Below are positions 39,497 through 51,840 of a stretch of 64,000 nucleotides of DNA, piece by piece. Source of the stretch: Trichopria drosophilae (taxonomy: Eukaryota; Arthropoda; Insecta; Hymenoptera; Diapriidae); assembly GCA_030407085.1 (NCBI GenBank), contig CM059587.1, positions 32,833,001 through 32,897,000 of the forward strand, given 5' to 3'. A model generated the notes under the pieces. That model was not told the DNA's origin and did no database searches. It saw nothing but the letters and a program-made list of their open reading frames with translations. Each line of letters opens with the position of its first letter. Positions within the stretch are counted from its first letter, which is position 1. The position numbers were made by a program, and so were the translations under genes.

Positions 39497-40879
39497 ATGA
39501 GGATATTGGTGACTTCAAGCATGTACTCCCTTCGGAATTTCAATGCGTTATTAAACTCAAGAAGTATGTTATTGAGTAATGCTGCAAGAAATGCGCATCA
39601 CTTTTGTAAAATTTTGGTGGTGGGTGGTGGGACTGGTGGTTGTTCAATTGCTGCAAAATTATCAAAAAAGTATAATAAGGCTCCACAGCATATAATTGTT
39701 GTGGAACCAGCTGAAGCACATTATTATCAACCTATGTTTACGTTGATTGGGGGAGGCATGGTGCCATTTGAATCGTCAAAAAGGCCAATGAAAGATGTGC
39801 TTCCACGCGCTGCCCAGTGGGTTAAAGATAAAGTAGCAACATTTAACCCCGAACAAAATACCGTTAAAACCAGCAACGGTGATACCATAACTTACGAATT
39901 TATGATCGTATCAGCAGGGTTGAATATTTTCTGGGATCAGATACCCGGCTTGAAAGAAAGTGTTAATCGACCAGACTCTCAAGTTTGTTCCATATATGGA
40001 CCGAATACCGTCGAGCAAGTTTTTTCAAAAATAAAAAATACTGGAAAAGGTAAAGCAATATTTACTTTTCCGAATACTCCTGTGAAGTGCCCCGGAGCGC
40101 CCCAAAAAATTGCTTACATTGCTGAAGATTATTGGAATAAACATAAACAACGTAAAGACATTGACGTAATTTACAATACCTCGTTGCCTGTGATTTTTGG
40201 AGTGAAAAAATATGCCGATGCTTTATGGAAGGTGTGTTCAAAACGCAATATCAAGGTGAATGTCTCAACAAATTTAATTGAAATTAACGCAAAGAAAATG
40301 GAGGCTACTTTTCAAAGTACTCTAGATCCTAAAAAAGTAAGAACAGAAAAGTATTCGTTTTTACATGTTACCCCTCGCATGGGACCTCATCCAGTTTTAA
40401 AAGAAAATTCAGCATTAACGGATGGCGCAGGATTCCTCAATGTTAACCCAAGCACTCTGCAGCACCAAACCTTTCAAAACATATTTGGCTTAGGCGATTG
40501 TACGAATTCACCCAATTCGAAAACGATGGCAGCTATTGCATCGCAATCAAAAGTTGTTTATGAAAATATATTAGATCAAATCGAAAATAAGCCATTGAGG
40601 ATGGCTTACAATGGTTACGCGTCTTGTCCTCTGGTTACTGGTTACGATAAGTGTATCCTTGCTGAATTTGATTATAAATTGCAACCACTTGAAACGTTTC
40701 CTGTAAATCAAGCCAAAGAGCGGTATTCTATGTTTCTTATGAAAAAATATATGTTGCCTTATATTTACTGGAACTGGATGCTGAAAGGCAACTGGAATGG
40801 ACCGGAAGTCTTCCGGAAATGTTTACATATCTTTAGTACGAACAAATCGAAACCGAGCGTGAATTCGGCTGGTCAATGA
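39497..40879 (+). CDS. SQOR: Sulfide:quinone oxidoreductase, mitochondrial
   Basis: FAD-dependent enzyme of the mitochondrial inner membrane that oxidises hydrogen sulfide, passes electrons to ubiquinone and transfers the sulfane sulfur to a small acceptor. Numbered from ATG 39497 (460 residues; the human protein is about 450), residues 1-36 are basic and serine-rich like a mitochondrial presequence. The FAD-binding fold starts with KILVVGGGTGGCSIA at 38-52. The motif FTFPNTPVKCPGAPQKI carries Cys198, and GYASCPLVTGY carries Cys377, the two redox-active cysteines expected of this family. GLGDCTNSPNSKT near 332-344 is the second FAD-contact motif. The C-terminal part, with aromatic residues (YIYWNWMLKGNW), should anchor it to the membrane. 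The open frame extends upstream to 39470, but a splice acceptor ends at 39493, so 39497 is preferred; Met at 39521 is an alternative. The coding sequence shows no intron. Confidence 0.93.
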   Translation: MRILVTSSMYSLRNFNALLNSRSMLLSNAARNAHHFCKILVVGGGTGGCSIAAKLSKKYNKAPQHIIVVEPAEAHYYQPMFTLIGGGMVPFESSKRPMKDVLPRAAQWVKDKVATFNPEQNTVKTSNGDTITYEFMIVSAGLNIFWDQIPGLKESVNRPDSQVCSIYGPNTVEQVFSKIKNTGKGKAIFTFPNTPVKCPGAPQKIAYIAEDYWNKHKQRKDIDVIYNTSLPVIFGVKKYADALWKVCSKRNIKVNVSTNLIEINAKKMEATFQSTLDPKKVRTEKYSFLHVTPRMGPHPVLKENSALTDGAGFLNVNPSTLQHQTFQNIFGLGDCTNSPNSKTMAAIASQSKVVYENILDQIENKPLRMAYNGYASCPLVTGYDKCILAEFDYKLQPLETFPVNQAKERYSMFLMKKYMLPYIYWNWMLKGNWNGPEVFRKCLHIFSTNKSKPSVNSAGQ

Positions 40880-40990
40880 AATTAACGTTGACTTCAACTG
40901 TGGGCATTATTATAATTATTATTTTTATATGACTTTAAAATAAACTCGTTAAAATTGCCAATAAATGTTTTATTTGTAAAACCTTACCCC
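40880..40990 (+). terminator. 3' UTR and polyadenylation signals of the oxidoreductase gene
   Basis: A short AT-rich tail follows the stop codon, with AATAAA signals at about 40939-40944 and 40961-40966 and a T-rich element just downstream. This suggests a compact 3' UTR of roughly 100 bases. Confidence 0.55.
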
Positions 40991-43900
40991 AGAAGTGATA
41001 TTGCGGAAGCAGACCAAAAGAAAATCAGAGAAAATGATCTAAGTCACAACAATGATATTATATTTTAGGAAATTATACTGAAAAAAAACAACTCAGGATT
41101 GTTTGGAAACAACACTACGAACGTATAAGGAGAGTGGTAATGTGAATATAAAGTGATTAAAATTGTTATACCCCTACATCATTTGGCAACATCGAAAGAG
41201 ACTGTTATTTGTGTAAACAGAATGCAAACCAAACATAATAATAACAGTTATCAAGTAAAATTTCTTTGATAGAAATTGAAACCAATTATTAGGCAATTAT
41301 AGCGAATAAAAAATTAATATAAATGTCATGCGATATTTTTACATAATTATTGTGCAAGAAAAGTATTAAACCAATCATAAATGAAACCTAAACAATGCTT
41401 AGCGCTTGAAGGTGAACATATTACAACACTCGATATTTTATGTTTCGAAAGCTATTTAATTGTAGTTTAATTTGTGAGGAATCGTTTTTATTTTACTTAT
41501 AATGTCAAGAGCCCTTAATATTGCGTTTTATCTTCGAAAGAATGATTTTCACGGTGTTATTAAATTCCTTTTTAAAGTTCGTCGATCAAGGATATTGGTG
41601 AAGATTATATAAAAGAGATATTTAAATATCTAAAAATCGTTTAAAAGAGAATCAAGATCAAACTAGTTGTATATATGATTTATTCATAGTATGTGAATAA
41701 TTTAATTCCAAAACTATATGAAAAGCAACATGACCTATGTTGAGTTCTTGACATTTTCCAGTAATATTCTGCTACATGAAAACGATATACATATGCCTCA
41801 TCACAACAATGCACTGCGAACACAATACAACTTGAAAATCCTTTCGTCCTTGCCTAACTTGTAAAAGGAAAGACAAGAAAAAAAATCACTTTATCAAGTG
41901 GCATACTTACCTATTGGTAGCTACACGGTTTTTCATATTTGAAAACGCTTACTATGAATTTGTGTAATAGGTTGATAAATGGGTAAATCAGCGAGTAACG
42001 TCTATAGTAGTTTCCAAGGCAGAAAGATTTGATAAATCAAAATATCAATTAAAATATGCAATATAAAGAAAGGCTGTATATGCTCAAAGCAGCAGCGTTT
42101 TGTTTGTGTACTGTTTTCTCAGTCGTAAACTGAATTCGTCAAAGTGCTTTAATTACCATTTTTTTGCTTGCATTGTATTGTAAATTTATATTGTAGATTA
42201 TTCATTTATACGGGTGAGTTCATATTAATATTTCTTCCAATATTTAATCCATGACAAATATATCACTTATGTTATTAAATTATTGTGTCTTTTCATCATA
42301 TTACCCGTTAATACCTGCCTAACCCACTGCTTAAACTTACAAGGACAAAACAATTTAATGTTGAATTGCAATTTAAAATTATTGTACACGGAGTTATATT
42401 TTTCAAAATAAATGCAAAAAACAAAAAAAAACTAAAACTGTTCTCACTATTTTATCACGATGGCGGCCAAAATATGGCAAATCGTCAAACTCCTGTTGTC
42501 ATATTCGTCATCAGCAGCCCAAAATATGCAAAAAACGACTCTTCTTTCAAAGTGACGTAGCGTTTCCAAAAATTCAATTAATTTCAATTCATTTATTTTA
42601 TTTTATTTTCGTCTGTGTTACCGAACTTGGAAACTGAGCAATCACATTTTTACTTGAGTTTTATGACAGAATACGGTAATGCTGGTTTAAAGAGTATGCC
42701 ACAATTTTGTTGTAATTCTTTAATCTCGAAAATCAAAAGTTTTAGAGATATGCCCATATATAAGCAACTGTACACATGTATACAATGTATATGTATGTAA
42801 CAATGTAAATATGAGTAATTTACATTTCAAATTTTGTGTATGTTTTTAAATTCGCGGAACAATCATATCAATAAAATTATATGAAAACTGTATACAAATT
42901 GTCTAATAAAACTGTCCAACAAAATCTCACATTTCTAATAAAACTTATCCAAAAAAGACCTGAAACCGCCTATTTCTTAGACAGGATATAAGAATTACAC
43001 AAGAATACTAGACAATAAATATTCAATGAACAGCATTAAATTTCTACTAGGGTTGTACAAAAAGATACAACTTGTGCCAAGACAAAAGGCGAGTGACAGC
43101 TTTGCTTGCTGCTATGCAGACTTCAAAGTATAAAATATCACTTTCATAAACATTTTAATCAATAGAAACCCAATTGCATCCTTGGTCCACCATCATTCAA
43201 ACGAAAATCACATATGGACACATCCCAACGTTCCCATCATTGATCCGAATAAATAGATGGCAAGGCATTTATTCTGAAGAGACAGGCATTATTGTATCGA
43301 CGTTACGCAGCAATCAATCAACCAACCAAATTTGTCACTAAAATATCTTATTAAGAAGACTAATCCGATAATCGAATTCACCAGATTTTGTTGCAAATAA
43401 TATATGACACTAGTATATCTTATTTAGGTGGATAATCCTTAAATCGAAATTCATCAAATTTTGTTGCAAAATAATTTGTTTCGAGACATGTATGCATAAG
43501 TCTTTGCAGTTGGGATATTTAAGTAAGAAAAGCAAAAAAAACAGTTTTTTTAATTATCAATTTTACAATAAGGCTTATAGAGAAACTACCTGCACCTACG
43601 ATATCTCTGTCATAATCCATAAAAAATTGGTATGAATGAATTATATGTTATTTCAATATAGCGATATGGGTAATATTACGAATGTACTTTTTGTTTATTT
43701 TTTTATTTTTGTATTGTTGACTATTCCACTTTATTTATTTACGATTGAAATAAATGAAATGTATTTATTCCTTTTTTTATTTCGTCGAATTTTATTTCTA
43801 GTATCAATTTCTTTAGTGAAATATGATATCAGCAGACGTATAAATAATCTATAAAATTGATAATGTCAGAAATACACGCGGGCTATTTTTAACTCGCGAA

Positions 43901-46079
43901 ATTTTGCATTTCGTCGATGTAATTTGTAAAATGTATTGTGTTACTGCTCTGTAATTTAAACCTTTGAATACGTCAGAACAATAAACTAATTATTAAACTT
44001 GCATATTTTGTTAACCTATTAACACCCCAGAATCATTTTCATGTTTTATTCGTGTAAGTAAAAAGATGACATTTCTAAACGAATGTCACGTTGCCTACTA
44101 ATTATTTTTCCAGAATCCGTCGTGAAAATTGAGTTTGGCCAAACAGGAAATCCAATGTGAAACCGAACTATGGTCAAAGGTGAACAAAACTGTAAAAGTT
44201 TAAAAAAAATGGTTAATTATGGTAAATATTAGCAACTAGCGTTTTAAAGTGGCGTATTTCTAGCATGGCAGACATTAAACTTTAGAAGTCAAATTTAAAA
44301 TCACAGATTTCCGTGGAATTCTGGGGTTCTCGAGGTCACTGGTTATGAATTTGACATTGGACATCCTAAATGGCGAAGATCAACAAATATTCATTGAAAC
44401 CCTATAAATAATGTGTTCCATTTCTCGATGACATGTGATAATAGCTGCAATACGCGATCAGAATAGTGTAGTTAATCCGATCACTTTATAAAAGTAAAAC
44501 ACGGAAAACAATTAAATTAAAACATTATTACAGTTAAACGGTCACCTTAAAAGTTCGTGAATAGTAAAATAGATGTAATAATATTGATTAAACGAAAATA
44601 ACATATAGTCAGAATAAAAATAGTTCTTGTATGGTACATTTTTCAATATTCTGAATTGTCAAATTATAATACAATCAACATCAATTTACTTATTCCTCTC
44701 AGTGTACTCAAACATGAGGAAAGAACCGAAATAACGGTGTAAATAGTGACAAACAGTTTTCAAGGCATAAAACCACTGTGGAAATGTGTGAATGACACTC
44801 ACCCCCCTCCCCTTAATCAACCATGACAATAATGTGACGTATCATCTCCATTGCAGTTTAAAGTTCAATGGAGACACAATGTGACAATCAGGTCTAGGAA
44901 AGGACGTTGAATTACTCGGTATAACTGGAGGACCTAAAACAGACTTAGCGGAGAAAAGTTATATCTATGAGCGTCGTGTCGAATTAAAACAAAAGAGAAG
45001 CGTTATTGAGGAAATCCCATTCTGTTATAATGGCGTTACGTTACTTGCAGTGGCGCATGAAATTAGAGAATGGTCGAGGTTGGAATTACACATACATCCG
45101 CTACCATCTTAAAAACCAAAGACGGAAAAATACGAGTACATCTTAATATCCGTTATTTCAATGATAAAATCGAATCAGATAATGGATTTTCCCCCTTGAC
45201 GGATTTCAATTCATGTTGGATGTATTTAATGTAGGTGGCTGGTAATGAGTTCATGACAAAACAAAAAAATTCAATGAAGAACAGTGGAGTCTCATATTAT
45301 AAGAATGTAAAAGTGATAATTAAACATTGTGGAAAGTAACTAAATACTACACCAAAACTCCAAATGAAATACCCCCTTTAATAATAATATGTATATAAAA
45401 CAATTAATATTTATATGAAACGTTGAACTATTAGCTCAATAGTTTAGGCAAACATATGAAAACTGCAAGTTTAGACAGCAATTATTCGAAAAGTAAAAGG
45501 TTAATAAATTTATTACAAGTTCAAAAATTCATAATCATCTATTCAAATTAGCAAATGTAAATGAAATTTTTGCACGTATTAAACATTTAATAATAATAAA
45601 ATAATACACCACATACAGATAAAATGATAGGTATCATAATAAAAGAACTAACTTGCAAGGTTGTAGTAATACTGACCTTAATTATTAAATGCGATGTTTT
45701 GCTTAGGTCACTTCCGTACCACGTGGCAAACTGCTAAGTAATACAAATACCAAAATGCGGTAAAAATAGAGCGAATACTGGCCTGCAGTTATAGACCTAT
45801 TTGTGACCCTTTTTAAGTAAAGTCGTTACAAAAATGATTAAAAGTCGAGTACGAGATATATTAATAATTTTAATATAAGAACAATTTAGAGTTTGTTATC
45901 CACATAGTACTGTGGACCAACTTGAGAGATCAGTAAACTATTGAATAGCAGTACAGAAGGACCTCGTTGTATGGAACGTTCGATATTTGGAATATTTTCA
46001 TCTCGGTGTTATACTTTAATAGTAAACATCACGTAGGTCTTATACTTTTCGATTTTGAAAAAGCCAAGGATATAACACA
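40991..46079. other. AT-rich spacer with minor repeats
   Basis: No gene is supported. An imperfect 72-bp tandem duplication occupies 43334-43477. A segment starting TTAACCTATTAACACC near 44018 and continuing to about 44410 resembles the end and interior style of the TTAA-flanked element at 60.5 kb, but no matching right end was found. The remaining frames are AT-driven and hydrophobic, for example 43636-43854. Confidence 0.4.
43334..43477 (+). repeat. Two-copy imperfect tandem repeat, 72-bp unit
   Basis: Copy 1 (43334-43405) and copy 2 (43406-43477) share TATCTTATT, GATAATC, TCGAA(A)TTCA and the long word ATTTTGTTGCAAA at equivalent positions, with several substitutions. It is a local duplication without coding content. 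Confidence 0.7.
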
Positions 46080-46099
46080 GACCTGCAAATAATAGGATC

Positions 46100-46265
46100 A
46101 TTGTCGGAAAGTGGAGGTCATTACCCAATGAATTTTTTTCCTAGAATTCGAATCTGGGATCAAAATTCATCCATCACGTCAGGATTTTGAGATATTTGGG
46201 GTTATGCCCGAAAAAATTCAGTTTTTGTCTACTTCTGTGGTTATGTGCTAAATAAGCAACAGTTT
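46100..46265 (+). repeat. Single dispersed module related to the 25-kb element (left flank)
   Basis: Carries GAATTCGAATCTGGGATC, GTCAGGATTTTGAGATAT and a following GGTTATG-type word in the same order and spacing as one module of the 25.0-25.9 kb element. It is also the imperfect reverse complement of 47705-47870, so two copies face each other across the GGTCGAC-rich element. Confidence 0.6.
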
Positions 46266-46802
46266 GATGGGGGTTTCCCACCAACGGATCATATTGTACT
46301 ACTCTTTCGCTTTACTTTCAAACTTCGAGTACGATTTTCTCTTCACCAAGCTACGCCATTTTTGAAGAGATATATCCCATATTAATGTTATGATCATTTC
46401 TATTAAATACTTTTAGGCAGATTTATTTTACTGGGTATTTTCTTTTCGTACTGTCAGGAGCTTGGCGTTGCCCATTACGAATTTAATATGAGGATATTAA
46501 CATTTTTAAATTCAAGAAGGCGAATTCAAAATGGAATTAAAAAAGTTTTCAAAACACATTCACAACATTGAAACATGTTTTTAGTTATAGATCATATAGT
46601 ATTAATATAGTTTAGTTATGAATATTCAAATTTGTTATAGTTATTTATATTTATGCATGTTTCCTGACCTTGAATTTGACTTTGAGCTTGTACTTCAAGG
46701 GTATTTCAATAAAAATATTTCTTGATAAAGAATAATCTTAATTGAATTCGTACGGCATGAAAGTAGTACTGCATGATCCAACTACAAGAAAAATACCTTA
46801 AA

Positions 46803-47696
46803 CCCTATCAGCTCAGGTTGACCCGTTTTTTAAATCGATTTGGAGTCAACTCGACCGAAATCGGTCAATATACGGTCGAATTAAAGTCGACATGACCTAC
46901 ACAAAACCAATCGGTCAATTGTCGGTCAATTTTTTGCACAAATAGACCGTCGATTTTCGGTCAATTTTCTAAAATCGGTGGTCAACTTCCGGTCGACTTT
47001 TGCGAAATCAACCGAGTATTGACTCAGTCAAAAAACAATTATTCGGTCAATTTTCGGTCGACTCCATAAAAGTCAACTGAAAATAGACCATTGAAAATTT
47101 GGCGTCGACTTACGGTCGACTCAATAAAAAAAATACCTTGCGGTAAACTTTCGATCAACTTCGTAAAAGTCAACTAAAAATCAACAATGACATTTCCGGG
47201 TGACTTGCTGTCGACTTTTTCCAAATCGACCGATTATAGACTCAATAAAAAAATTCGTCGTTCGGTCAATTTTCGGTCAATTTCGTAAAAGTCAACTGAA
47301 AATCGACTGATGAAAGTTTGGTGTCGACACTAAATAAAAAAGTACCTTTCGGTCAATTTTCGGTCAACTTTTTCGGTTGACACTTACCAAATCGACCGAC
47401 TTTCGACCGAAAATGTGTGCAAAGAATTAACTCAAAATTGACAGAAAATTGACCGAGGGCCGGATACATTTTTTGTTAAATTTCGGTCGACAATCCAAAA
47501 AGTCGACCGAAAGTTGACCCAAAATGAAAGTTAACTGAAAATATCTCCGCCACTCGGTCTATTGTCGGTCGACAATCGAAAAAGACGACCGAAATTCAAC
47601 CAAAAATGTCTCGGTCAATTTCCGGTAAATTTTGAGTCAAATCTTTGCACAAATTGACCGTCGATTTTCGGTCGACTCGGGCCGATAGGATAGGGG
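46803..47696. mobile_element. Foldback-type element saturated with GGTCGAC/GGTCAA motifs, about 890 bp
   Basis: The left end CCCTATCAGCTCAGGTTGACC and the right end, read inward on the other strand as CCTATCGGCCCGAGTCGACCG, are imperfect inverted repeats. Between them I count about 32 GGTC or GACC words, mostly in TCGGTCAATTTTCGGTC-like or complementary form, where AT-rich DNA would give only a few. A 35-bp block beginning TTGCACAAAT(A/T)GACCG recurs near 46935 and 47646, and part of it inverted near 47390-47420. Half-sites occur in both orientations, so the element can form many alternative hairpins. It has no coding capacity; two ORFs near its right end are shadows. Confidence 0.65.
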
Positions 47697-47704
47697 AAAT
47701 GTTG

Positions 47705-47870
47705 TGTCGTCTGTACATCACCTTAAAAGTAGCTAAAAAGGGGATTTTTTGTACGGTATATAACCTCCAATATCTCACAAGCCTTACGTGCTGGGGCAGT
47801 TCTGACCCCGGATTCGAATTATACGCATAAAATTACTTCGAAAATGACCCTTGACTTTCAAACAACAAAA
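47705..47870 (-). repeat. Single dispersed module related to the 25-kb element (right flank, inverted)
   Basis: The reverse complement reads AATTCGAATCCGGGGTCAG, then CACGTAAGGCTTGTGAGATAT and GGAGGTTATA, matching 46100-46265 and the modules at 25 kb. Divergence from its partner is noticeable, so this is an old inverted pair. Confidence 0.6.
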
Positions 47871-48019
47871 CCATGTTGGCGTGCGCAATGTTTGCCTTGA
47901 TGGCTTAATTAATAAACTGATTCAATATAAATCTCAACTTAGTTAGTTCATTTAATAAACTATTATACTAGGAACAAACATTTGTATGTGGATTATAACA
48001 ACAATAAATCTAATGTAAA

Positions 48020-48745
48020 ACGTGCAGTCAACGATCAGAATTCGGACCAATATTGTATTTAATTTATATTAATGATTTTGTTACGACAAAACTAATATTA
48101 AACAATTCCATCATAATTTTCTCGATATAAGGCATGAATATTATTTATATTCCATGTATATGACTGACGAACATAAAAAAATATATTATCATATTAAATT
48201 AAGTTTATTCGCGGATGACACGGCATTATATACTACGCCATGCAGGGTTAGCACTATCACACGCAGCTATAATCTTCACTAAACGTAGACCTTGTATTAA
48301 ACAAATATATTGAAATTGAAAATAAACAATGTATGTTGGAATAATACTGCGAAGTACGTAGGATTACTGCTAGATAAAACGCTTACTTTTAATAAACATA
48401 TATATTATGTATATCCCAAAGAGCCGTAGGAGGATTAAATAGAGTTTATACATTATCAAAACAATATTCAAAATTAATTGCTAATAAAAAATTAATAATT
48501 TATAAAACTAGTACAAGGCCTGCTTTGAGCTGCGGATGTCCTGTATGGATTTTAATTAATAAAAAAAACTGTGATAAACTTAATAGAAATAGAGAAAACA
48601 AATTTTTACACCTAATTAGGAGATTTCATAAATATAAAATTCAAGACGTGCACGATAAGTTAGATATGGTCAAAATCAATAACTACATGAAAGCAATAAC
48701 TGCTGATTATTATATGCGGATTAAAAGACACCCCTAACAAGATAC
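48020..48745 (+). pseudogene. Decayed non-LTR retrotransposon reverse transcriptase (jockey-like)
   Basis: The frame is broken, but reverse-transcriptase landmarks appear in order on the plus strand. SQRSEFGPILYLIYINDF (about 48025-48080) corresponds to the conserved PQGS..LGPLLF.YINDL block. LFADDTALYTT (about 48206-48238) is the catalytic F/YADD motif. KYVGLLLDKTLTFNKH (about 48351-48400) is the KYLGV.LD..L.F..H block. The thumb-like ending, STRPALSCGCPVWI followed by the basic helix, lies in the continuous frame from about 48510 to 48737. Frame changes and stops separate these blocks and the upstream palm region and endonuclease are gone, so it is a dead, 5'-truncated copy. The domain order fits the jockey/CR1 group of LINEs; the exact clade is uncertain. 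Confidence 0.8.
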
Positions 48746-49684
48746 GCGTGAAATTTATTATGTTAAAAGAATCATGCATTCGTAAATGATATGAGTTCCA
48801 GGTAGTCAAGTGGTAAAGTTTTAATCTAATGTTTTCTTGTCTGTATTTTTTGTTGTTATAATTTTGTTCGCGCTAATGATATGCTTAATAAATGCGATGT
48901 TTATTTTACACTAATGTTGTTACGTATAATAATAAAGAAGGGATGGTTAGACATTGCTTACTGGTAGAAACATCCAATTATCATTTTGATATATGTAATT
49001 ATAGCTTTGTAAATTATGACAATACCCTATTCTTATAATATTGTCATTTAACGAAATTTCTTTTCCAATTTAAAACAATAGATGTCGGAGTTAACGTACT
49101 TTCCTTTAATTGCTTCTTAGTCCGGATGTTGATGGTTTTTTGCAGATAGGTGACATGAATGTTTTTACTGACTAAACAAAATAGATCAAACCGTTAACAA
49201 GTTCATTCTTTTCTTTATCTTAGCAGAACATCCAGGTTGGAATTTAAAAACATATTTTTCGATGGATTGGTTTGTTGATTGACACAGTACGATTAACTTT
49301 CTAACGGACATAAAGGCTAACTGACATTACATGACTTTTTTGTTTATTTATTTATTTATAAATCAAATTCCACAGTCTAGTAAACCTATTATCTTCAAAT
49401 ATCAATTGAAGATATTTGGCATTAGTCTCAAGGTTCCAACGAAAGAGTAAAAAGAAGAGATCATTGGGTGTAATAAAACGAAATAGATATTTGAAGATAC
49501 AAAGATATAACTATAATTATGCATATAATAAATAGCAGAAATATTGAATTAAGTAAATATTGATACAAAATCTTAAGAAAAAAGCTCTTTGGATTGTCAG
49601 TTTTATTAAGAAAACACGAAAAACTGCGAAACTAACTGGTATTACTTATGATAAGTCGATTCGAGCGCTGAGGCAGTTATGCTA
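48746..49684. other. AT-rich spacer
   Basis: No gene is recognised. The first part may be the 3' tail of the retrotransposon remnant. Confidence 0.4.
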
Positions 49685-49925
49685 CACTGATAAAAGAATT
49701 TGTTTACTGTAAAGAAGACTTCTTTAAACATGGTGAACTAAACCATTTCTTTCATAAACAACATTTATTAATAGTTAAAATGTATTTGTTACTGAATAAA
49801 ATCATTTCCTTGTTGTTAATAAGTGCATTTGAACGGCTAACAAATGTTGTTTACGGTTAAGAAATTATTTAGTTCGCCATATTTAAAGAAACCTTCTTTA
49901 CAGTAAATAAATTCTATTATCAGTG
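49685..49925. mobile_element. TA-flanked MITE, 241 bp, CACTGATA ends
   Basis: Long inverted ends of about 60 bp. The left end begins CACTGATAAAAGAATTTG and the right end is its complement, ending TTCTATTATCAGTG; shared inner words include TACTGTAAAGAAG and TTTAGTTC..CCAT. Both sides carry TA (49683-49684, 49926-49927), the Tc1/mariner-type target. There is no coding capacity. Confidence 0.8.
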
Positions 49926-49927
49926 TA

Positions 49928-51642
49928 CCCAAGCGTTCAATAGTGATTTTCGAATTTAAATTAAGAATTAAAAATGACAAAATAATCAATTCTATCATTA
50001 GTCTGAATTCAAATACATATGATTTTGTGAACTGAATATGTTCGTAATAATGTTTGTCTTTCATTGTCATTTTGCCTTTGAAAAATTATAATTTTTCATA
50101 CCAGTTTCGCTGTCACTTTAAAATTAAAACTAATATTTTAATAACTTTTATTTTACTTCTTTTTTCTTAAAGAAAATGACTATTTTTTATTTGTAATCAT
50201 TAAAAATTTCCTGCACGTACGATCCTTGAAAAATAACGTAAAATTGTTTTTTTTTTTAACGCATGATATATTTTGAAGGCACTTTTTTCAGGAGATGCTG
50301 AAAACGCTGCACAAAAAGTAAAGTAAAATTAGTGATGTGACACTTCATTTTTCGCCCTTTCGGTATTTTTTTTTGCTTTTTAAGGTACAAATTTCGTCTA
50401 ATAAATGATACATTATGAACATTCATATATATATATATATTTGGAGTATATTTATCCACTTGATGATTTTAAAAGCATAAAAATAACTTGAAAACGCAAA
50501 GAGTTTCAAATCTAGATATAAGAGAACTTTTATTTGGCTATTTGTATCATTAAGGAAGGCAATAACATAATATACATTTGATATTTTTTAACAATGAAAA
50601 TTCAACAGAGAAAAAAAAGAACGAATCAATTGTTTTGTACGGCCATTCTTGATAAACTGGTCAAAAGGTACTGTACCCTCATTAAATTTCGAAAGTTAGC
50701 ATAGTGGTTGGGAAATTTCAAATAATGACCTAATACAGTTCTTTTATGTATTATTTTCATAGAAATACACATTTGAGACAAAGCATATTGCGGATATAGA
50801 CAACGTCGTGAATGATTTCTTTAGTCGACATTCACGTGGAAAATTGGAAGTATGGAGGTATCGACAGGCATGAATATTCCTGATTCATAAAATTCTGATG
50901 AGTCTGCATCTCGGCCAATATGCATACATTATGTGCGTGAAAAAAGAAGTGAATGAATTGTGAAAAGTACTTTAAAAACAGACATATGTACTGCAATCGT
51001 CTGGGTTAAAACCTCATTTTTTATTTTTCGATGTTTCACCCTTAAATTAGAATAATCAACTCTTCAAATTAACATGGTTTTTCTTTTCTAAATGTACTAT
51101 CGAATTGTATACTCAGTAAAAGAATATGAATTCTAACTGGAAATGTTGAATTATTTGAAAAGACTTACGACGATTTAAACTGAATGTTTTCCATATTAAA
51201 AACGTACTGGAAATTATTCTATGAAAAAAGTGCATCACATTGTCCAAGATTATAAAAGGATTTGTGGTTTTCATCTAAAATCATCCTGACCTCTAAAAAT
51301 TTCATTGTGGTCACGTACAACATATATACTGATAAAAAAAAAGATTCTTAGTGGCACGTACTTTTCTATGAATCGAATTTTTCTAGGAAATGACACACGT
51401 ATATTTTGAATGTCGTTCACTATTACAACATTCGTTTTACAAAAGAAACCTTTTAAAATAACAACCAACAAACGAAACATATGATTTTTGTAATTTTCAT
51501 TGGCCATATTGTATCCGCCATTTTGAACTTTACAAACCGAGTATTTTAAAAGCGAATAACGATTGTCAAACATGCCAAATTTTGTGTTAAGATCGTGTTG
51601 CGATTTTTTAAAATATTTTTGTTTAACTGTGGAAAAGTAAGC
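49928..51642. other. AT-rich spacer
   Basis: No gene is supported. The frames at 49837-50070 and 50256-50459 on the minus strand show no motif. A short (AT)n run lies near 50424-50440. Confidence 0.4.
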
Positions 51643-51644
51643 TA

Positions 51645-51840
51645 CACTGATAGAAATTATATAACACAATACTTTTAACACAGACTTGCAATCCTGTGAA
51701 ACTTTTTTTGTAGATAAATTGCTATACATAATAGAAAACAGCACCATCAAAATAGGAACATTAAAATAACATATCTGAAATATATCCTCCAATTCAAGGG
51801 TAACATTGTAAAATTTGTTATACAATAATTTCTCTCAGTG
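51645..51840. mobile_element. Short MITE, 196 bp, CACTGA(G/T)AGAAATTAT ends
   Basis: The left end CACTGATAGAAATTATATAAC and the right-end complement CACTGAGAGAAATTATTGTA form inverted termini of about 20 bp. TA precedes the left end; the right flank is CA, so the duplication is imperfect. The same terminal word, CACTGAGAGAAATTGTATAA, lies inside the two related copies at 20.1 and 36.1 kb, linking these elements. It overlaps the end of a 184-codon minus-strand frame (51271-51825), which argues against that frame being a gene. Confidence 0.65.

Noticed and set aside
47596..47830. Opposed short frames at the end of the GGTCGAC array
   Set aside because: They lie across the repeat boundary and mirror each other; no independent coding evidence.
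51271..51825. A 184-codon minus-strand open frame
   Set aside because: AT-driven, hydrophobic/lysine-rich composition with no recognisable domain, and it overlaps a CACTGA-ended MITE; most likely chance.
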